A stretch of DNA of 64,000 bases, from the NCBI GenBank assembly GCA_944472155.2, contig OX235275.1:26836865-26900864 (forward strand). Direction: 5' to 3'. A model generated the notes under the pieces. That model did no database searches, was not told the origin of the DNA, and was given only the letters and a program-made list of their open reading frames with translations. Positions 12,151 to 22,920 of this stretch are shown here, piece by piece (the stretch's first letter is position 1; the number at the start of each line of letters is the position of its first letter). Source of the stretch: Trichobilharzia szidati. Lineage: Eukaryota; Platyhelminthes; Trematoda; Strigeidida; Schistosomatidae. Both the position numbers and the translations under genes were made by a program.

Positions 12151-12740
12151 AATTCATTCGATACTGTTAAGTACATGTTAAACCAGAAAAGACACTTCTA
12201 ATCGGATCCATAATCGACGCTTTTCTGGCCATGATGACCTGTGCCTAGAACGTTGCCATTGTGAAGTTCTACAACAACTAGTACACGTAAATAACATTCT
12301 TTTCAAAACGACTGAATCCCACTAGATGTCTCTATAGCACCTTTGGTAGAGATTTACTAGCTGTTTATTCGATCAACAAACACTTTAGACACATGCTAGA
12401 AGGTACAGCTTTACTGTCTTCACCGATCAGAGAGCTCTTACGACAGCCGTATCAGCAAAACAAGATAACTACCCGCCTCGTGAACTACGAAATCTTGAAC
12501 TTATATTCCAATTAATCACAGATATTCGACAAGTAAGGAGTAACGACAATGAAGTTGCAGACTCTCTGCCACGTATGCATATTGACAACATTGTATTTCA
12601 CGATATCAACTACGAATATCTCACAACCCTACAAAGAAATAATTGATGGTGGACTAAAGAAGATTATGTCTTATAATAAAACCACATCCTTAAACTCACC
12701 GATGTTTTCTTTGACGAAACAAAAGTAATCTGTGATACAT
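12150..12740 (+). pseudogene. RNase H and linker of gypsy element, copy 1 (broken)
   Basis: STFGRDLLAVYSINKHFRHMLEG matches the RNase H region of Ty3/gypsy polyproteins (E-L-x-A-V-Y-x-x-x-K-H-F-R). Flanking sequence is too shifted to follow. Catalytic residues before this point cannot be placed. Confidence 0.65.
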
Positions 12741-14175
12741 TTACTAGTAGATGTCAACCATGTTTTCAAGCAGCTGTGAGGCTCACATACCGGAGTCAGT
12801 GCTACAACCAAGCTGCCGAAGGGAAGATTTTTATGACCGAACAGAAACAACGATGCTGAGAAGTGGACGCGAAATTGTTAGCCTTATCAACGAGTCAAAA
12901 TTCATCGTCACACCAACGCGCCATTTGGTTGTTTCCCTAACCTCAACGTCAGATTTGTTCAAATACTTGTAGATACCGTTGGTCCACTGCCTCCTTACAG
13001 TGGTTTCAGCTACATTTTCACTTGCATCGACAGATTCACCCGTTGGCCATTAGCAGTTCCACTAGCAGAAGAATCCACCGAAAACAGTAGCTAAAGTTCT
13101 GGTCGATAATTGTATAGAAAACTTCGGTCTTCCACATAATAATACTACAGATAGACGTTCTTAGTCGGAAAGCTGTCTTTTTCAACAGCTCACAGATTTA
13201 TTGAGAGTCAAACGAATACCAAAGATCTCGAATAACCTTATTTCCAATAAGATGGTCGAACGATTTCATTAACAACTTAAGACTGCATTTGGTGCCTATC
13301 TGACCAGAAATGACTGGTGAAACAAACTGCTACTATTGTGGTGAGAGATGGCTGCTAGCCAAATTTAGTAGACAGTAATTGACGTCAATGTTTATGTCCC
13401 CAATATTGGTGGTGAGAAAATGAGAACAAAGGCTTTGCGTAGGCGGATACAGTTAGCATATGGATGATCTGACACAGCCACAAAGAGATGCAAGGTTAAC
13501 TTTTTGTGAGAAACAACCAATCAACAAACTGTATTTTCTACTAACAATAATCTACAATAATGTACATTAAGATCTATAAATATGTGTTGATTTCCCTTAA
13601 TAAACGATCTGTTGCCTGGCCCTTGTCTTCTGTTGTTACACTGGTACTATTGAGAACAAGAGGAATTCTGAAGAAAGACATGGGGTGCTGCGTTTCTGAA
13701 TTAGTCTATGGGACGACGCTACGGCCGTCGATGGAGTGTTTTGCATTAGATAACCCAGTTCCACATGAGATGACTGACTATGTGCATCTACCAAGGCAAC
13801 ACATGAATGAGCTAAAAATATCGCTTCCATGCCATCAGCAACGATCAGAATATATCCCACCACAACTGACAAATTGCACTCACGTGTTTGTCAGGAAGGA
13901 TAGTGCACAGCAGCCAATTCAACCCCTCTACTACGGTCTACTTCGAGTTCTAGAGAGAAATGATAAATTTGTTACGGTATAACGATCAAATAAAGCAGAA
14001 GTCGTCAGCGTTGATAGAGCCAAACCAGTGTTTATCTACGACCTCGGAGACAAAGATAAAGATCAATGGATTGAGTTGACAACAATTCCAATCAATTAAA
14101 GCCCGACGCCAACAGAATTACGTGTGAAGACAAGGCAATCTGGTAGGAGAGTTCATTGGCCAAAAGAATACGTTC
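12740..14175 (+). pseudogene. Integrase of gypsy element, copy 1, split by ~285-bp insertion
   Basis: The core is seen as VGPLPPYSGFSYIFTCIDRF-type sequence at 12977-13050, then a TTDR strand and MVERFH near 13255. The C-terminal part resumes at about 13615 with LVYGTTLR and a GPY-like PLYYGLLRVLERNDKF segment, ending in SGRRVHWPKEY near 14145. Between about 13328 and 13612 lies unrelated DNA. Stops and shifts are many. The enzyme would have inserted cDNA into the genome. Confidence 0.75.
13328..13612. mobile_element. Insertion of unknown type inside gypsy integrase
   Basis: The integrase protein match stops after TRNDW and resumes at the VTLVLL segment, leaving ~285 bases with no gypsy coding similarity. 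The insert ends in a run containing AATAAACG. No terminal repeat or target duplication was recognised, so the class is unknown. Confidence 0.45.
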
Positions 14176-14246
14176 AAGAAGTCACAACTTATTGTGAATA
14201 TTCCTTTCTAAACTGACATTTAACTCTTTACAATAAAGGTTTTTGT

Positions 14247-14266
14247 ATTTCTCAATGAATGAAAAA
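14247..14266 (+). repeat. Inverted repeat, left arm of PLE fragment
   Basis: ATTTCTCAATGAATGAAAAA is the exact reverse complement of 15334-15353. The arms sit at the two ends of the PLE-like DNA. PLEs often carry rearranged, sometimes inverted, terminal repeats. Confidence 0.7.
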
Positions 14267-15274
14267 CACTTTCTGATAACGAATGAGGAAGAAAAAGAAA
14301 TATCAAACATTACTGAAACTCTCACGCAAAACACCTACCCAAGGGACTTCATTAACAAAATCAACACAGACATTAAGTATGGCCGAAAACACATTCTGAA
14401 AACGTAGACCTCAACAGTCGTCATTCCATACAGAGCAGAGAAGTGAGACGATATCAGAAGAGTACTCAGTCAGCTCAACATTAGAGTTTTCTTCAAAACA
14501 TCAGACACACTACCGAACAACTTTGTCCACATGAAAGACCAAATCCCTAAAGATTCTCTATCTAACTGTGTCTATAAAGTAAAATGCTTGGAATGTGATA
14601 CGATATACATCGGACAAACACCTCAAGAAATCAAGGTAATCAGAAGAAATGAACACTGTGGGGCATCTGTTCGGCCACTGATATATCTGGCTGAACTGGA
14701 AAAACTCGAGAAGTTATCAACCACAGGTCTACGCGCTATAGAATCAGGCTACAAAATTGATTTTGACAATATTGAGATAATCCAGAAAAACTTCAGAAAT
14801 CACAAAGAACGTCTTATATCAGAAGCACTTCATATCAAGTGGAATCTAAATTGCCTGCATAGAAGTGATGGACTAAAACAGAATCTGACCTGGTTAAAAC
14901 ACACCCACCCTCCCCCAATGAATTGCCAAAATCAACACGAGTGTGATAAGCAATTTCACTATGTAAACATACACTGTTTTCATAATTCAACACACTGATC
15001 AAATCCAACAATCTTCACTTGGTTTTGTTATCTTTACCAATTGACCAACTTGACAACGAAAAATGACCCCAGACTAACGAACGATGATCAAGTTAGTAAC
15101 CTTTGTTTTGATATCATAACAGGTGTACTATTACCTTTGTTATTTGATTTAGTGATCTTCGTTTTTATTTTGACTTTCAATATGTCCTTTTAACTTGACC
15201 TAAGTCTATTTTCTCACCTCTTAACTCTTGAATATATATATGCTGAGATTTCGTAAATTCCGGATTAATCATAC

Positions 15275-15310
15275 CTTGATAAGCTATTAGCATTAAATAG
15301 CGAAATGTCC
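15275..15310 (+). ncRNA. Degenerate hammerhead-like motif in PLE 3' region
   Basis: CTTGATAA (consensus CTGATGA) is followed by a 6-bp stem GCTATT/AATAGC, then GAAA and GTC, in hammerhead order. PLE terminal repeats are known to carry minimal type I hammerheads with a very short helix III. Two core positions differ from consensus and I cannot pair a convincing helix I, so catalysis is doubtful. It is more likely a relic. Confidence 0.4.
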
Positions 15311-15333
15311 GTAAAAACAACAACGTCGTTTCA

Positions 15334-15353
15334 TTTTTCATTCATTGAGAAAT
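15334..15353 (+). repeat. Inverted repeat, right arm of PLE fragment
   Basis: Exact reverse complement of 14247-14266, found 28 bases after the hammerhead-like motif. Confidence 0.7.
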
Positions 15354-15959
15354 GCAGAAAAGACCTTCATAATAAAGAATATCAATAACCCGATATCCAA
15401 CTCTTTTCAAACTGTTAAAAGTGAACTTGGTTTGGACAAATATGACATTTAACTCTGCTCATTCACGTTATAGGATATATTTACAGATAGTTCACACAGT
15501 TACTGACTAAACATTGACTATTAGTTTTAGCACAACTACATTAAATTGTGTCATATTTGCTGCTTACATATCGTTTTCATCTTCAGTCTACCTATCTCCG
15601 GCTGATCTTATTCATTACACATATTTCCCTTCATGATTGTCACTCCAATTATCCTTAGTGCATTAACCAATAATAATATTAACTGTCTGGATTGAATCGC
15701 GCATTTTCCAGGTTAATACACTTACAGTTTTCTATGCATTATCGCTACTGTTTATTTCACAAACTCAAATTATTATCGAAAACTTAAATGTATTAACTGA
15801 TGCTTCACTGTACTCGTGGGGGAGTTATGTAGTGCCTCTATATTAAGGTTAACTGTAGGCTTATAAAACTAATTCATGTAAAAATGTGATGCGCTTACAG
15901 ACACTAGTCTTTCTGATGCTTGTGGAATATTTGACATTGTATTATTGAACACTGCTTTT
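15354..15959. other. No recognised gene
   Basis: AT-rich DNA between the PLE fragment and the LTR remnant. No coding or RNA signal is visible. Confidence 0.3.
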
Positions 15960-16190
15960 CGATGTTACATATATAAAATGTTACGCGGTTATACACTTTT
16001 TGATCGCTTTCGCGTTTTTCAAAATTCGATTCGGTTGAAAATACACCTTTTGAATTTTCACTTGTGCTTCTTAATGCAAATTTGTTCGTCTTTGACCGTG
16101 TACAGTGTTACGTCATAGTAGAATGTGGAAAGGTGGGTGTACTATAGTTTTATAATCAAAATTATTAGGGGTATACGATAGGATGAAGTT
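15960..16190 (+). repeat. Diverged gypsy LTR remnant
   Basis: The segment from about 16125 to 16180 matches the end of the LTR at 9680-9770 (GTACTATAGTTTTATAATC versus GCACTATAGTTCCATAATC, then AATTATNAG.GTATAC). TGTTACATATATAAAATG near 15965 could be its 5' end. It may be the 3' LTR of the copy 1 gypsy element, displaced by the PLE fragment, or an older solo LTR. Confidence 0.45.
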
Positions 16191-17930
16191 TATTATTTGG
16201 ACTTTAGTCCTCATGTGGCTTATATTTCACAATAAGTTCCATCTTGGAGAATTCTCTGGAGGTGTGTATTGTGGCACTGACTAGTGTGTGCGTGGTTGAA
16301 AGTCATTGTTTAAGACAGGAGAAGAAACGAAAGTTTTACCAATAATACTTTTATTTGAAGTGTGTTCGGCGGTCTACACTTTAAGTGACGTAAGCCGGAG
16401 TGGTCGTCAGATTACCTGAAATCAAGTACAACAGAAAATTGCATAAGTGAGAATGTGGAAATATTCTTAATTGTATTTAAACAAATTTTCACAACATTTT
16501 TAAGTAAAGTGTGTTTCAGCGCCACAACACTGCACAACCACAGAAAAGGTTTGCATCTGGTTACCAGCAGATGCACTGAAAAAGCTTGTCTATGGTAAGC
16601 GTTGAGAGGATAAAGGTTAGGTATGTGGCTTAAAACAGCCTAACTGCTAATGGAACTTCTAGGCTTCCCGTCTCAAAACTTATGTCCTACTTAGATTATA
16701 AGGAATGAAGAGAAAATGGTTTCCATTATTTTACTGTATCAACCTCACCAAATGGACGGTGAGGTTGATCAATTATTCAATGATCTGTGTCCTTTAATTT
16801 CTGTCAGTTCGTGATATAGCGCAACTGTCAGTCGGTGTCTTCGATGAGCATCCGCTTCATGTTGACGTGGTTGATCCCAGTGACTATGACTTCACTGTAC
16901 AGCTTTCTGATATCCATGCATTCGCCATCGATGATCTGGAGATCGGAATTTAGACTGTGGGATGTTTGTAAGGATTTTAATTATTTCCAATATAGTCAAA
17001 AGGGCTCTCTACTGCTCCTTAAATTTGAATGGACTTTAACTGGTGTTGTTTGTTGACAGAATGCAAATGGATATTGATCCGAATCCCCACAAAATCCCAC
17101 AATCTAAATAAATGAGTTTCACAGAGTTGTCTCTTACGGATGTGCATCTGATAAGTGCACTCATCAATAGGCCATTTTTGTTTTGTCTGTATTTTGTTGC
17201 ATTATACCTTTTTGCTAGCAGCTCATACGAAATGTAATTGCCATCGATGTCATCACTATCAGGTTTTGGAATGTTCATGTCAAAACCTTAAGAAAACATA
17301 CGAAGGCTACGAATTGAGCATGACGAAATATGCACTTAGAATACACACACTTCAGCAGTCGTCAGCATGTGGAGTTACAGGATTCTGATATCTACTGAAT
17401 AATGAACGAAACAGTGAATCTCTCTTGTAATAACTGTCATTTCCATGACAATCCTTAGATATCGTGTTATATGTGCATCAGAAAGTCACCCTGCAACTTT
17501 GTAGAAGTAGTGACACTGATATTTTTTCATAATCTAACTTGTTATTACTATTACCAGACGAAAAGCTGAGTGTTTTAGGGCAGGTTTTGGTTTCTTTTGA
17601 GTTCGGGCGCTCTTGGTAGACCATTTACATCTCGTCAACACTTGATCACACTTACTATCAAATGTTCAACAATTTGCTGAACGTTCAATCTATAGTAAGG
17701 CACATTCAACAAGTGACATAATCTGTAATAATGGCCTTTAATGTGCTTGAAGCTCTGCTAAAGGAACATCACACAGCCTACACAATAAGGTCTCTACTTC
17801 TCATCTATTTGTCTACTTTTCTTGGTTAATTGTCACGATATCTTACAAACTTTCGAAGTTAGATTATTTGCATAGTTGATCAGAAAATAACTGCAGGTCA
17901 GATTAGCAGAAAGACCAGCATTATGGAAAT
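16191..17930. other. No recognised gene; one short open stretch
   Basis: At about 16832-16953 (+) a frame reads FDEHPLHVDVVDPSDYDF and continues acid-rich to a stop. It has no recognised domain, and no repeat copy is in the window. The rest shows no signal. Confidence 0.25.
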
Positions 17931-18401
17931 CTAGTAGCGAAACAGCCGACAAATTACTGCCTGATAAAGATGCAGAATCAAGTGTGGATTTATGGAATGG
18001 ACAAATGCTATGGCGGCATCGAAATTATACTGTACGCCAGGTTGTCCCATGGAACCTTGATAGTTTTGTTCAAGCAACACTCGGCACTGCTTAGTAGACC
18101 AGGTAGGCAAGACAAGAGTTAATATGTCTGAAAAACAGCTGCATCTTCTCGACATTGAATATAGGATAATCGCCAGGAAAAAATGAATATTGTGGGATTC
18201 AATGAGATAGCCAACAACCTGATAATCTATCCCCCCCCCCCCCGGCATATATTCGAAAACAATTGGAGGGAGATCAAATACGACAGGCTTTTGCCTGTAG
18301 TGGCTGTTCAGAAGTGAAATCTCAAGCGTCCATGAAGACCATGGGGAAGACCATAGTAGCAGGAGATTAAAATTATTCGTCAGCCATGAAACCAGCTGCA
18401 T
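17931..18401 (-). CDS. Unrecognised 156-codon frame spanning a C13 run
   Basis: The frame is open on the minus strand and crosses a 13-base C homopolymer (18231-18243), which makes it vulnerable to a shift or a sequencing error. It includes a YNFDAAIAFVHSINPHLI segment and hydrophobic N-terminal stretches, but no known motif. There are no splice or expression cues. It may be repeat-derived or chance. Confidence 0.2.
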   Translation of the reverse strand: MQLVSWLTNNFNLLLLWSSPWSSWTLEISLLNSHYRQKPVVFDLPPIVFEYMPGGGGIDYQVVGYLIESHNIHFFLAIILYSMSRRCSCFSDILTLVLPTWSTKQCRVLLEQNYQGSMGQPGVQYNFDAAIAFVHSINPHLILHLYQAVICRLFRY

Positions 18402-18751
18402 CCAACGATAAGTGCGTTGATTTCACGATATGCTTAGAAAAGTTTTTACATTAGTCGAAAATTACCTGGCAATGCTTTCATTATAATTTAATGCTCCTGA
18501 AAACAAAAGAAAATTATAAATTTAGGGAAAAATATATTAGGGGTTGAAGACTGCGAAAGATTAAACATATCATATGAAATTCATGGGATGTTTTGAACTT
18601 GGAAAGGGTGTGCGATTATAGGTTTAGTAGACAAATCGAATAAAATAAAATCGTTACGTAACATCGTGTGAAATTTGATTCAAGTGGAACAGGTGAAAGA
18701 ATACCGGGGACAGTTCAAAGTGAGAACAGTATTAGTACCAGATGACGTTAT

Positions 18752-18980
18752 TTTTTTTCCTTCAGGTTCCCCAGTGGAACATAGGGCTTCAAGCTAATGG
18801 CTTGAAGTTTCTGTAGCAGTGTTTATTTTACAGGATGGGGTTGCTAGCCTGATGCCCAACCTTTCCTCTTTACCAGCATTATTTCTGGCTTAGCGAGGTA
18901 GAGGAGTGCGTCGGCCGAGGATCGAACCCCAGACCATGTGCATGGTCGGCGAGCGTCCTAACCGCTATACCACCGACGCA
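18752..18980 (-). mobile_element. Full-length tRNA-headed SINE with 14-bp target duplication
   Basis: Reading the minus strand, a tRNA-like head starts GTGCGTCGGTGGTATAGCGG and contains the B-box GGGTTCGATCC; its 7-base ends GTGCGTC and GACGCAC pair exactly. A ~150-base body (CTCGCTAAGCCAGAAATAAT, then GTAAAATAAACACTGCTACA) and an A-rich tail follow. CCAGATGACGTTAT flanks it on both sides (18738-18751 and 18981-18994). It is the same family as 20059-20295, 27013-27247 and 50460-50627. Confidence 0.85.
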
Positions 18981-19059
18981 CCAGATGACGTTATAAGGGA
19001 AGAGTATACAAAGTGAACAGACAAAATAAAAAAATTGGTAGAGCTAAATATGATTAGGG

Positions 19060-19750
19060 ATTACCATACTTCAGCATAGAGTGATTAAAACCATGAAAGT
19101 TGGAGGGGTTGAAGGAACATTTCTGTAGACAGGGATATGGCTTTTCTGTTTCGATAGCCAAAGCTTCAGCAATTATCGGCCAGATGTTCAATGTTTGTGC
19201 TTTTTCACAGCTCCACTCCCACCTCTTCGTACCCATGCAGGATAGTGTTCTTGCAGCCTCTTAGACAAAACTAGAGCCAAACGACCGATATACCGAGCTC
19301 CACACGGGCAGGTGAGTTGATAAATGCACATGGACTTGGTCAACAGAGGGATCCTTTCCTCCAGGTCATTGAACAGTAATGGTTGACTGGTAAAGGCTAT
19401 TCTCAGATATGCTGCAGGGAATGTTCCTTTCAGGGAATGTGATATCCTTTCTCCATGATATAAGAAGCTATGTCACCTATGAATTCCAAGCTCATGTACA
19501 GTATTTTCTCAGGTGCGCATGATAAGTCAAGTTTCATAGGATTTGAATGTGTATTCTTGTCTATAAAACGTGGTGGAAATCCATTTTCTATTAGGATTTT
19601 CTTCCAAAGATTTAACTCATGATATCGGATTGTTGAAGGCAATGGGCAGAAAGCCTTGGACATAGGTTTCGTGCTAGTTGGCACTCGTCGAAGGCTTCCT
19701 GCCACTCGCTTGCAACCATTTGATATCATCAAGTCAATGTGCACCGTGAT
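19060..19750 (-). mobile_element. Penelope-like element fragment (RT tail plus GIY-YIG-like domain)
   Basis: Minus-strand frames read KILIENGFPPRFIDKN and MSLEFIGDIASYIMEKGYHI, then after shifts CIYQLTCPCGARYIGRLAL and LSKRLQEHYPAWV. The last two correspond to the GIY-YIG endonuclease of PLEs, with YIG kept and the usual GIY replaced. It is 5' truncated and interrupted by stops. It belongs to a different PLE lineage from the one at 14.3 kb. Confidence 0.75.
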
Positions 19751-20058
19751 GACGAGCTACCTAGAGCAATGGCCACACTGCGAACCTGAGTGATAGAATT
19801 CAGTCTGCATCAAAGAAAGGAATAGACACATCCTAATAGTAACTAGTGTCCAAAGAAGATTTAACTCATCCTCCACAGTATCAGGGCTACATATTCGCCG
19901 AATGCGAGTGACAAGCGACTGGACCAGGTTACATTTTCGACCAATGGTTATCCAGCTTTCCCGATATTATTTCAATTGTTCCACTTGTCATTCTAAAGCA
20001 ATTACGTTCTGCAACCTTGAATTCTATGTTATCAAATTTCACACAATGTTACGTAACG

Positions 20059-20295
20059 TGCGTCGGTAGTATAGCGGCTAGGACGCTCGCCAACCATGCA
20101 CATGGTTCCGGGCTCGAGCCCCAGCCGACGTACTCCTTTACCTCGCTAAGCCGGAAATAATGCTGATGAAGAGGAAAGGTTGGGTGTGAGGCTAGCAACC
20201 CCATCCTGTAAAATAAACACCGCTACAGAAACTTCAGGCCACTAGCTTGAAGCCCTATGTTCCACTGGGGAACGTGAAGGAAAAAAATAAAATAA
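20059..20295 (+). mobile_element. Full-length tRNA-headed SINE with 9-bp target duplication
   Basis: The head starts TGCGTCGGTAGTATAGCGGC and contains the B-box GGCTCGAGCCCC. The body and A-rich tail match the SINE at 18752-18980. TACGTAACG repeats at 20050-20058 and 20296-20304. The opposite inverted-repeat arm (18651-18663) keeps a single copy of the site without the SINE, which confirms the boundaries. Confidence 0.85.
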
Positions 20296-20639
20296 TACGT
20301 AACGTTTTTATTTCATTCGATTTGTCTACTAATCCTGTATTTGCACACACTCTCTAAGTTCTATCCATCCTTTGAATTATTCTTTATATGACATTAATTG
20401 TTCTGCCACTTGATATCTCTTTTCAAATGTTGATTTTCACTGGTTTGATTGGTCACAGGACTGAGCAGGTGGTGAAAACCATTGTGAAACCAGTATGGAG
20501 TACTGTACAGCTGTTTCAATCTACTCTGGGAATCTTTCGCAGTACGTACCTTCATATTTCGAAACCTGGGCCTACCGGTTGTAATAAATATAGGTGGCCA
20601 ATTGATAGAAGTTGGAATTCACTGACCACCTGGTAGGTT

Positions 20640-20765
20640 ATAATTGGCTGAATGGTCAACACACTGGCCTCTTAACCAGAAGGTTAGTGCTTCGAACCCC
20701 TATCGTGGGTGAGTACCGCTGAGGAATCTCAAACTTAGCTGATTGAGCAGCTGTTCAGTACACCC
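20640..20765 (+). mobile_element. tRNA-headed SINE remnant (second head type)
   Basis: TGGCTGAATGGTCAACACAC gives an A-box-like start and GCTTCGAACCCC a B-box. Downstream ACTTAGCTGATTGAGCAGCTG is a non-tRNA body. It is similar to 6029-6165. Confidence 0.5.
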
Positions 20766-21015
20766 TGACTGGTTTCGGAATGGTTCTTCAACTGACTTCA
20801 GCTCGTGATCAAACCTGAGATTTATCCTATTAAGAGGTGTGATTGTTTACAAAAAGTCTTTCATTCACTTATAGCAGCTTAAAAATGCATTTCTGAATTC
20901 CAGATATGACAATCAATTCGCACACAAATATGTTTGGTCAGTGTCTCGTTCATGTATTTGGTTTTGAATGATGCCTAATGTGCACAGTATGCACACACAC
21001 ATTATTATTATTATC

Positions 21016-21216
21016 TTGAAGAGAGAAAGAACGAACATGTTTGCAGGATAATACGAGCTCGTTTTATTTCGTGGATTCTCATCAACTGCATACATCCTAA
21101 ACAAAATCAAATTATAGGTTTCAAGAAAGTTGTGGAACATACTTTTTCATAAATACTTTGAGTTATAGATAGAAGGCATAAGGAACATAATTTCAGAATT
21201 TGATGTAGGTAGACAG
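21016..21216 (-). repeat. 201-bp inverted repeat, left arm (PLE tail)
   Basis: Reverse complement of 21895-22095 with one difference that I can find. On the minus strand it lies downstream of the PLE endonuclease frame, so it is the element's 3' region. It carries TTGATGA...GAAA at 21067-21086. Confidence 0.85.
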
Positions 21217-21506
21217 ATTATTCGGTGTCAAAAAACAACTAATTATATATAGTGGAATTAGATAAGAGGGGTGAGAGTTCAGATTTCTATTGGAAAACAA
21301 CACAGATTGGTTAGAGGCATATTACAGGGTCAGGGTCAGAGAACAAAGTAAATTTACACATATTGTGTTGGAGAGTTTAAGAGGGTGGGGGTGTATAGTG
21401 AAGTAACATTTATAACTTAAACAGACAAACAATTAAGTAGATTTAGAAACTTGAAGGTCAAAATTGAATAGAATGTTACATAACAAGACAAACACACAGG
21501 CATACT

Positions 21507-21800
21507 GACAGAAAGGCAAAACAAAAATAAAATAAAATAGAGTGAGGGTTACCAAGGTAGTGAAAGATTAATCACACTATCTTTCTGTATACAGAGGTCT
21601 GGTCGAAATCTCTTGATAGCAATGGCTTCTGCGAAGCGAAGTAGCCGTGGGTTTCTTTGTGTATTGATTATTTTGAAGGCTTGGCTGATTTAGACTGTGT
21701 GTCCTGTGTCAATCAGATGTCTGGCGATTGCACTTGATAACACTTTTCTTCCTTTTGTACGGAGATTCTTAGGAATGTGCAGAAGCCATTGCTATCAAGA
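21507..21800 (-). mobile_element. Penelope-like endonuclease C-terminus
   Basis: The minus strand reads a SSAIARHLIDTGH-like segment, then FKIINTQRNPRLLRFAEAIA, then IKRFRPDLCIQKDSVINLSL. This is the typical end of PLE GIY-YIG proteins (H-x-I near an E-x-x-x-I). One stop interrupts it near GHTV. Bases 21507-21632 also pair with 21779-21899 as an inverted copy. Confidence 0.75.
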
Positions 21801-22095
21801 GATTTCGACCAGACCTTTGTATACAGAAAGATAGTGTGATTAATCTTTCACTACCTTGGTAACCCTCACTCTATTTTATTTTTGTTTTGCCTTTCTGTCT
21901 ACCTACATCAAATTCTGGAATTATGTTCCTTATGCCTTCTATCTATAACTCAAAGTATTTATGAAAAAGTATGTTCCACAACTTTCTTGAAACCTATAAT
22001 TTGATTTTGTTTAGGATGTATGCAGTTGATGAGAATCCACGAAATAAAACGAGCTCGTATTATCCTGCAAACATGTTCGTTCTTTCTCTCTTCAA
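21779..22095 (+). mobile_element. Inverted, internally deleted PLE tail copy
   Basis: This plus-strand segment repeats the end of the PLE frame (complement of 21507-21632) and its 3' region (complement of 21016-21216). It lacks the ~290 bases at 21217-21506. The two copies face outward from a 146-base centre. Confidence 0.8.
22025..22045 (+). ncRNA. Hammerhead-like core in PLE tail
   Basis: GTTGATGAGAATCCACGAAA has TTGATGA, a very short putative helix II, then GAAA, in the same position relative to the PLE frame as the motif at 15275. The complement lies at 21067-21086. No cleavable NUH with a good helix I was found, so this is suggestive only. Confidence 0.3.
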
Positions 22096-22299
22096 ACTAA
22101 TAAAGGGAACCGGTTGCATGAAATTATTATTATCGTCTGCGAGTGGAATATACGGCTTTGACAGCATATATCCATTTCACCTTCTAGTGTGAAATCCTCT
22201 TTAGCTGCTGCCTCTCCGAAATATTTGATACTTAGAAAATTGTTAGTTGATTGTCTATCAGAGTTACTTATCGGCACTTCTTTTTAGCTATTTATCTTC

Positions 22300-22920
22300 A
22301 AAGTGAGGCTAAGACTTATGTTGATAATGTCTGAGTCAGCCTGGTGCTTTTGGTGTTACTTCGATTCTCTGAACCATATAGTAGGACTGGCTGACTTGAC
22401 ATTAGCATTGGAGATCCGTATCGTGTTCCTTATACAGAGTGAATCGAATTTCTTAACTGATTTCCGAAGTCTGTTTTGGTTTTCTGTTCCAACATTTGAC
22501 ATCCTCATGTGTGCCATCTGTAGGTGAAACTGTACAGTCGAAATGAGTGAAAGAAACATCCCTCCTGAAATGTCACTGGTTGGTAGCTATTACAATTTGT
22601 TGTTAATGTTTTTATATCTTCATGACCTCCGTCTTCCCTATGTCCAACTGAAATCCTACGCTCACTAAGTTTTCTGCAAACCTCTCAGTTTCTAACTGCA
22701 GATCTCGATTGACTGAAATCAGACATATGTTACCCACAACGTCCAGGTTCTCTACAGTCTACTTGTTAGGCGAACGTATTCCTGTCTTCTCGCTGCCCAC
22801 GACCTGGCTAATGATCATGACGCTGTTCAACACAATTAGGAATATAATTCATCTCCACTTCAGAGGCTTCGTCGATCTTTCCATTGTAAATCGCATGACA
22901 TGTTGCCTCTTCAGTGATTA
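22300..22920 (-). mobile_element. RTE-type LINE remnant, minus strand
   Basis: The minus frame reads RNTIRISNANVKSASPTIWF, matching the RTE strand usually written KIRIFNTNVKSVLLYG. Flanking frames are shifted. It is old and inactive. Confidence 0.5.

Larger units (their letters stand above)
14247..15353 (+). mobile_element. Penelope-like element fragment with GIY-YIG endonuclease
   Basis: The frame begins YPRDFINKI (14340 region), passes through VIPYRAEK and RRVLSQLNIRVFFKTSDTL, then NCVYKVKCLECDTIYIGQT, which is the GIY-YIG signature of PLE proteins, with a downstream R and H in RRNEH. It is open as 155 codons at 14531-14998, with stops upstream (e.g. near 14406). The RT core is missing, so the element is 5' truncated. 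A perfect 20-base inverted repeat bounds it. It lies directly after the gypsy C-terminus. Confidence 0.8.
18540..20400. repeat. Large diverged inverted repeat enclosing a PLE fragment
   Basis: Left arm about 18560-18735 and right arm about 19960-20380 are reverse complements over GTGTGAAATTTGA, CGTTACGTAAC and ATTCGATTTGTCTACTAA blocks. Each arm is interrupted by, or abuts, a SINE. Between them is a minus-strand PLE coding fragment. The arrangement matches the PLE fold-back at 21016-22095. Confidence 0.65.

Noticed and set aside
18904..18980. Functional tRNA gene
   Set aside because: Acceptor and T-arm pair well, but the sequence continues into a SINE body and A-tail with a target duplication; the anticodon arm is abnormal.
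20913..22192. Two small proteins starting MFHNFLETYNLILF on opposite strands
   Set aside because: They are the same inverted-repeat DNA (PLE tail) read twice; not independent genes.
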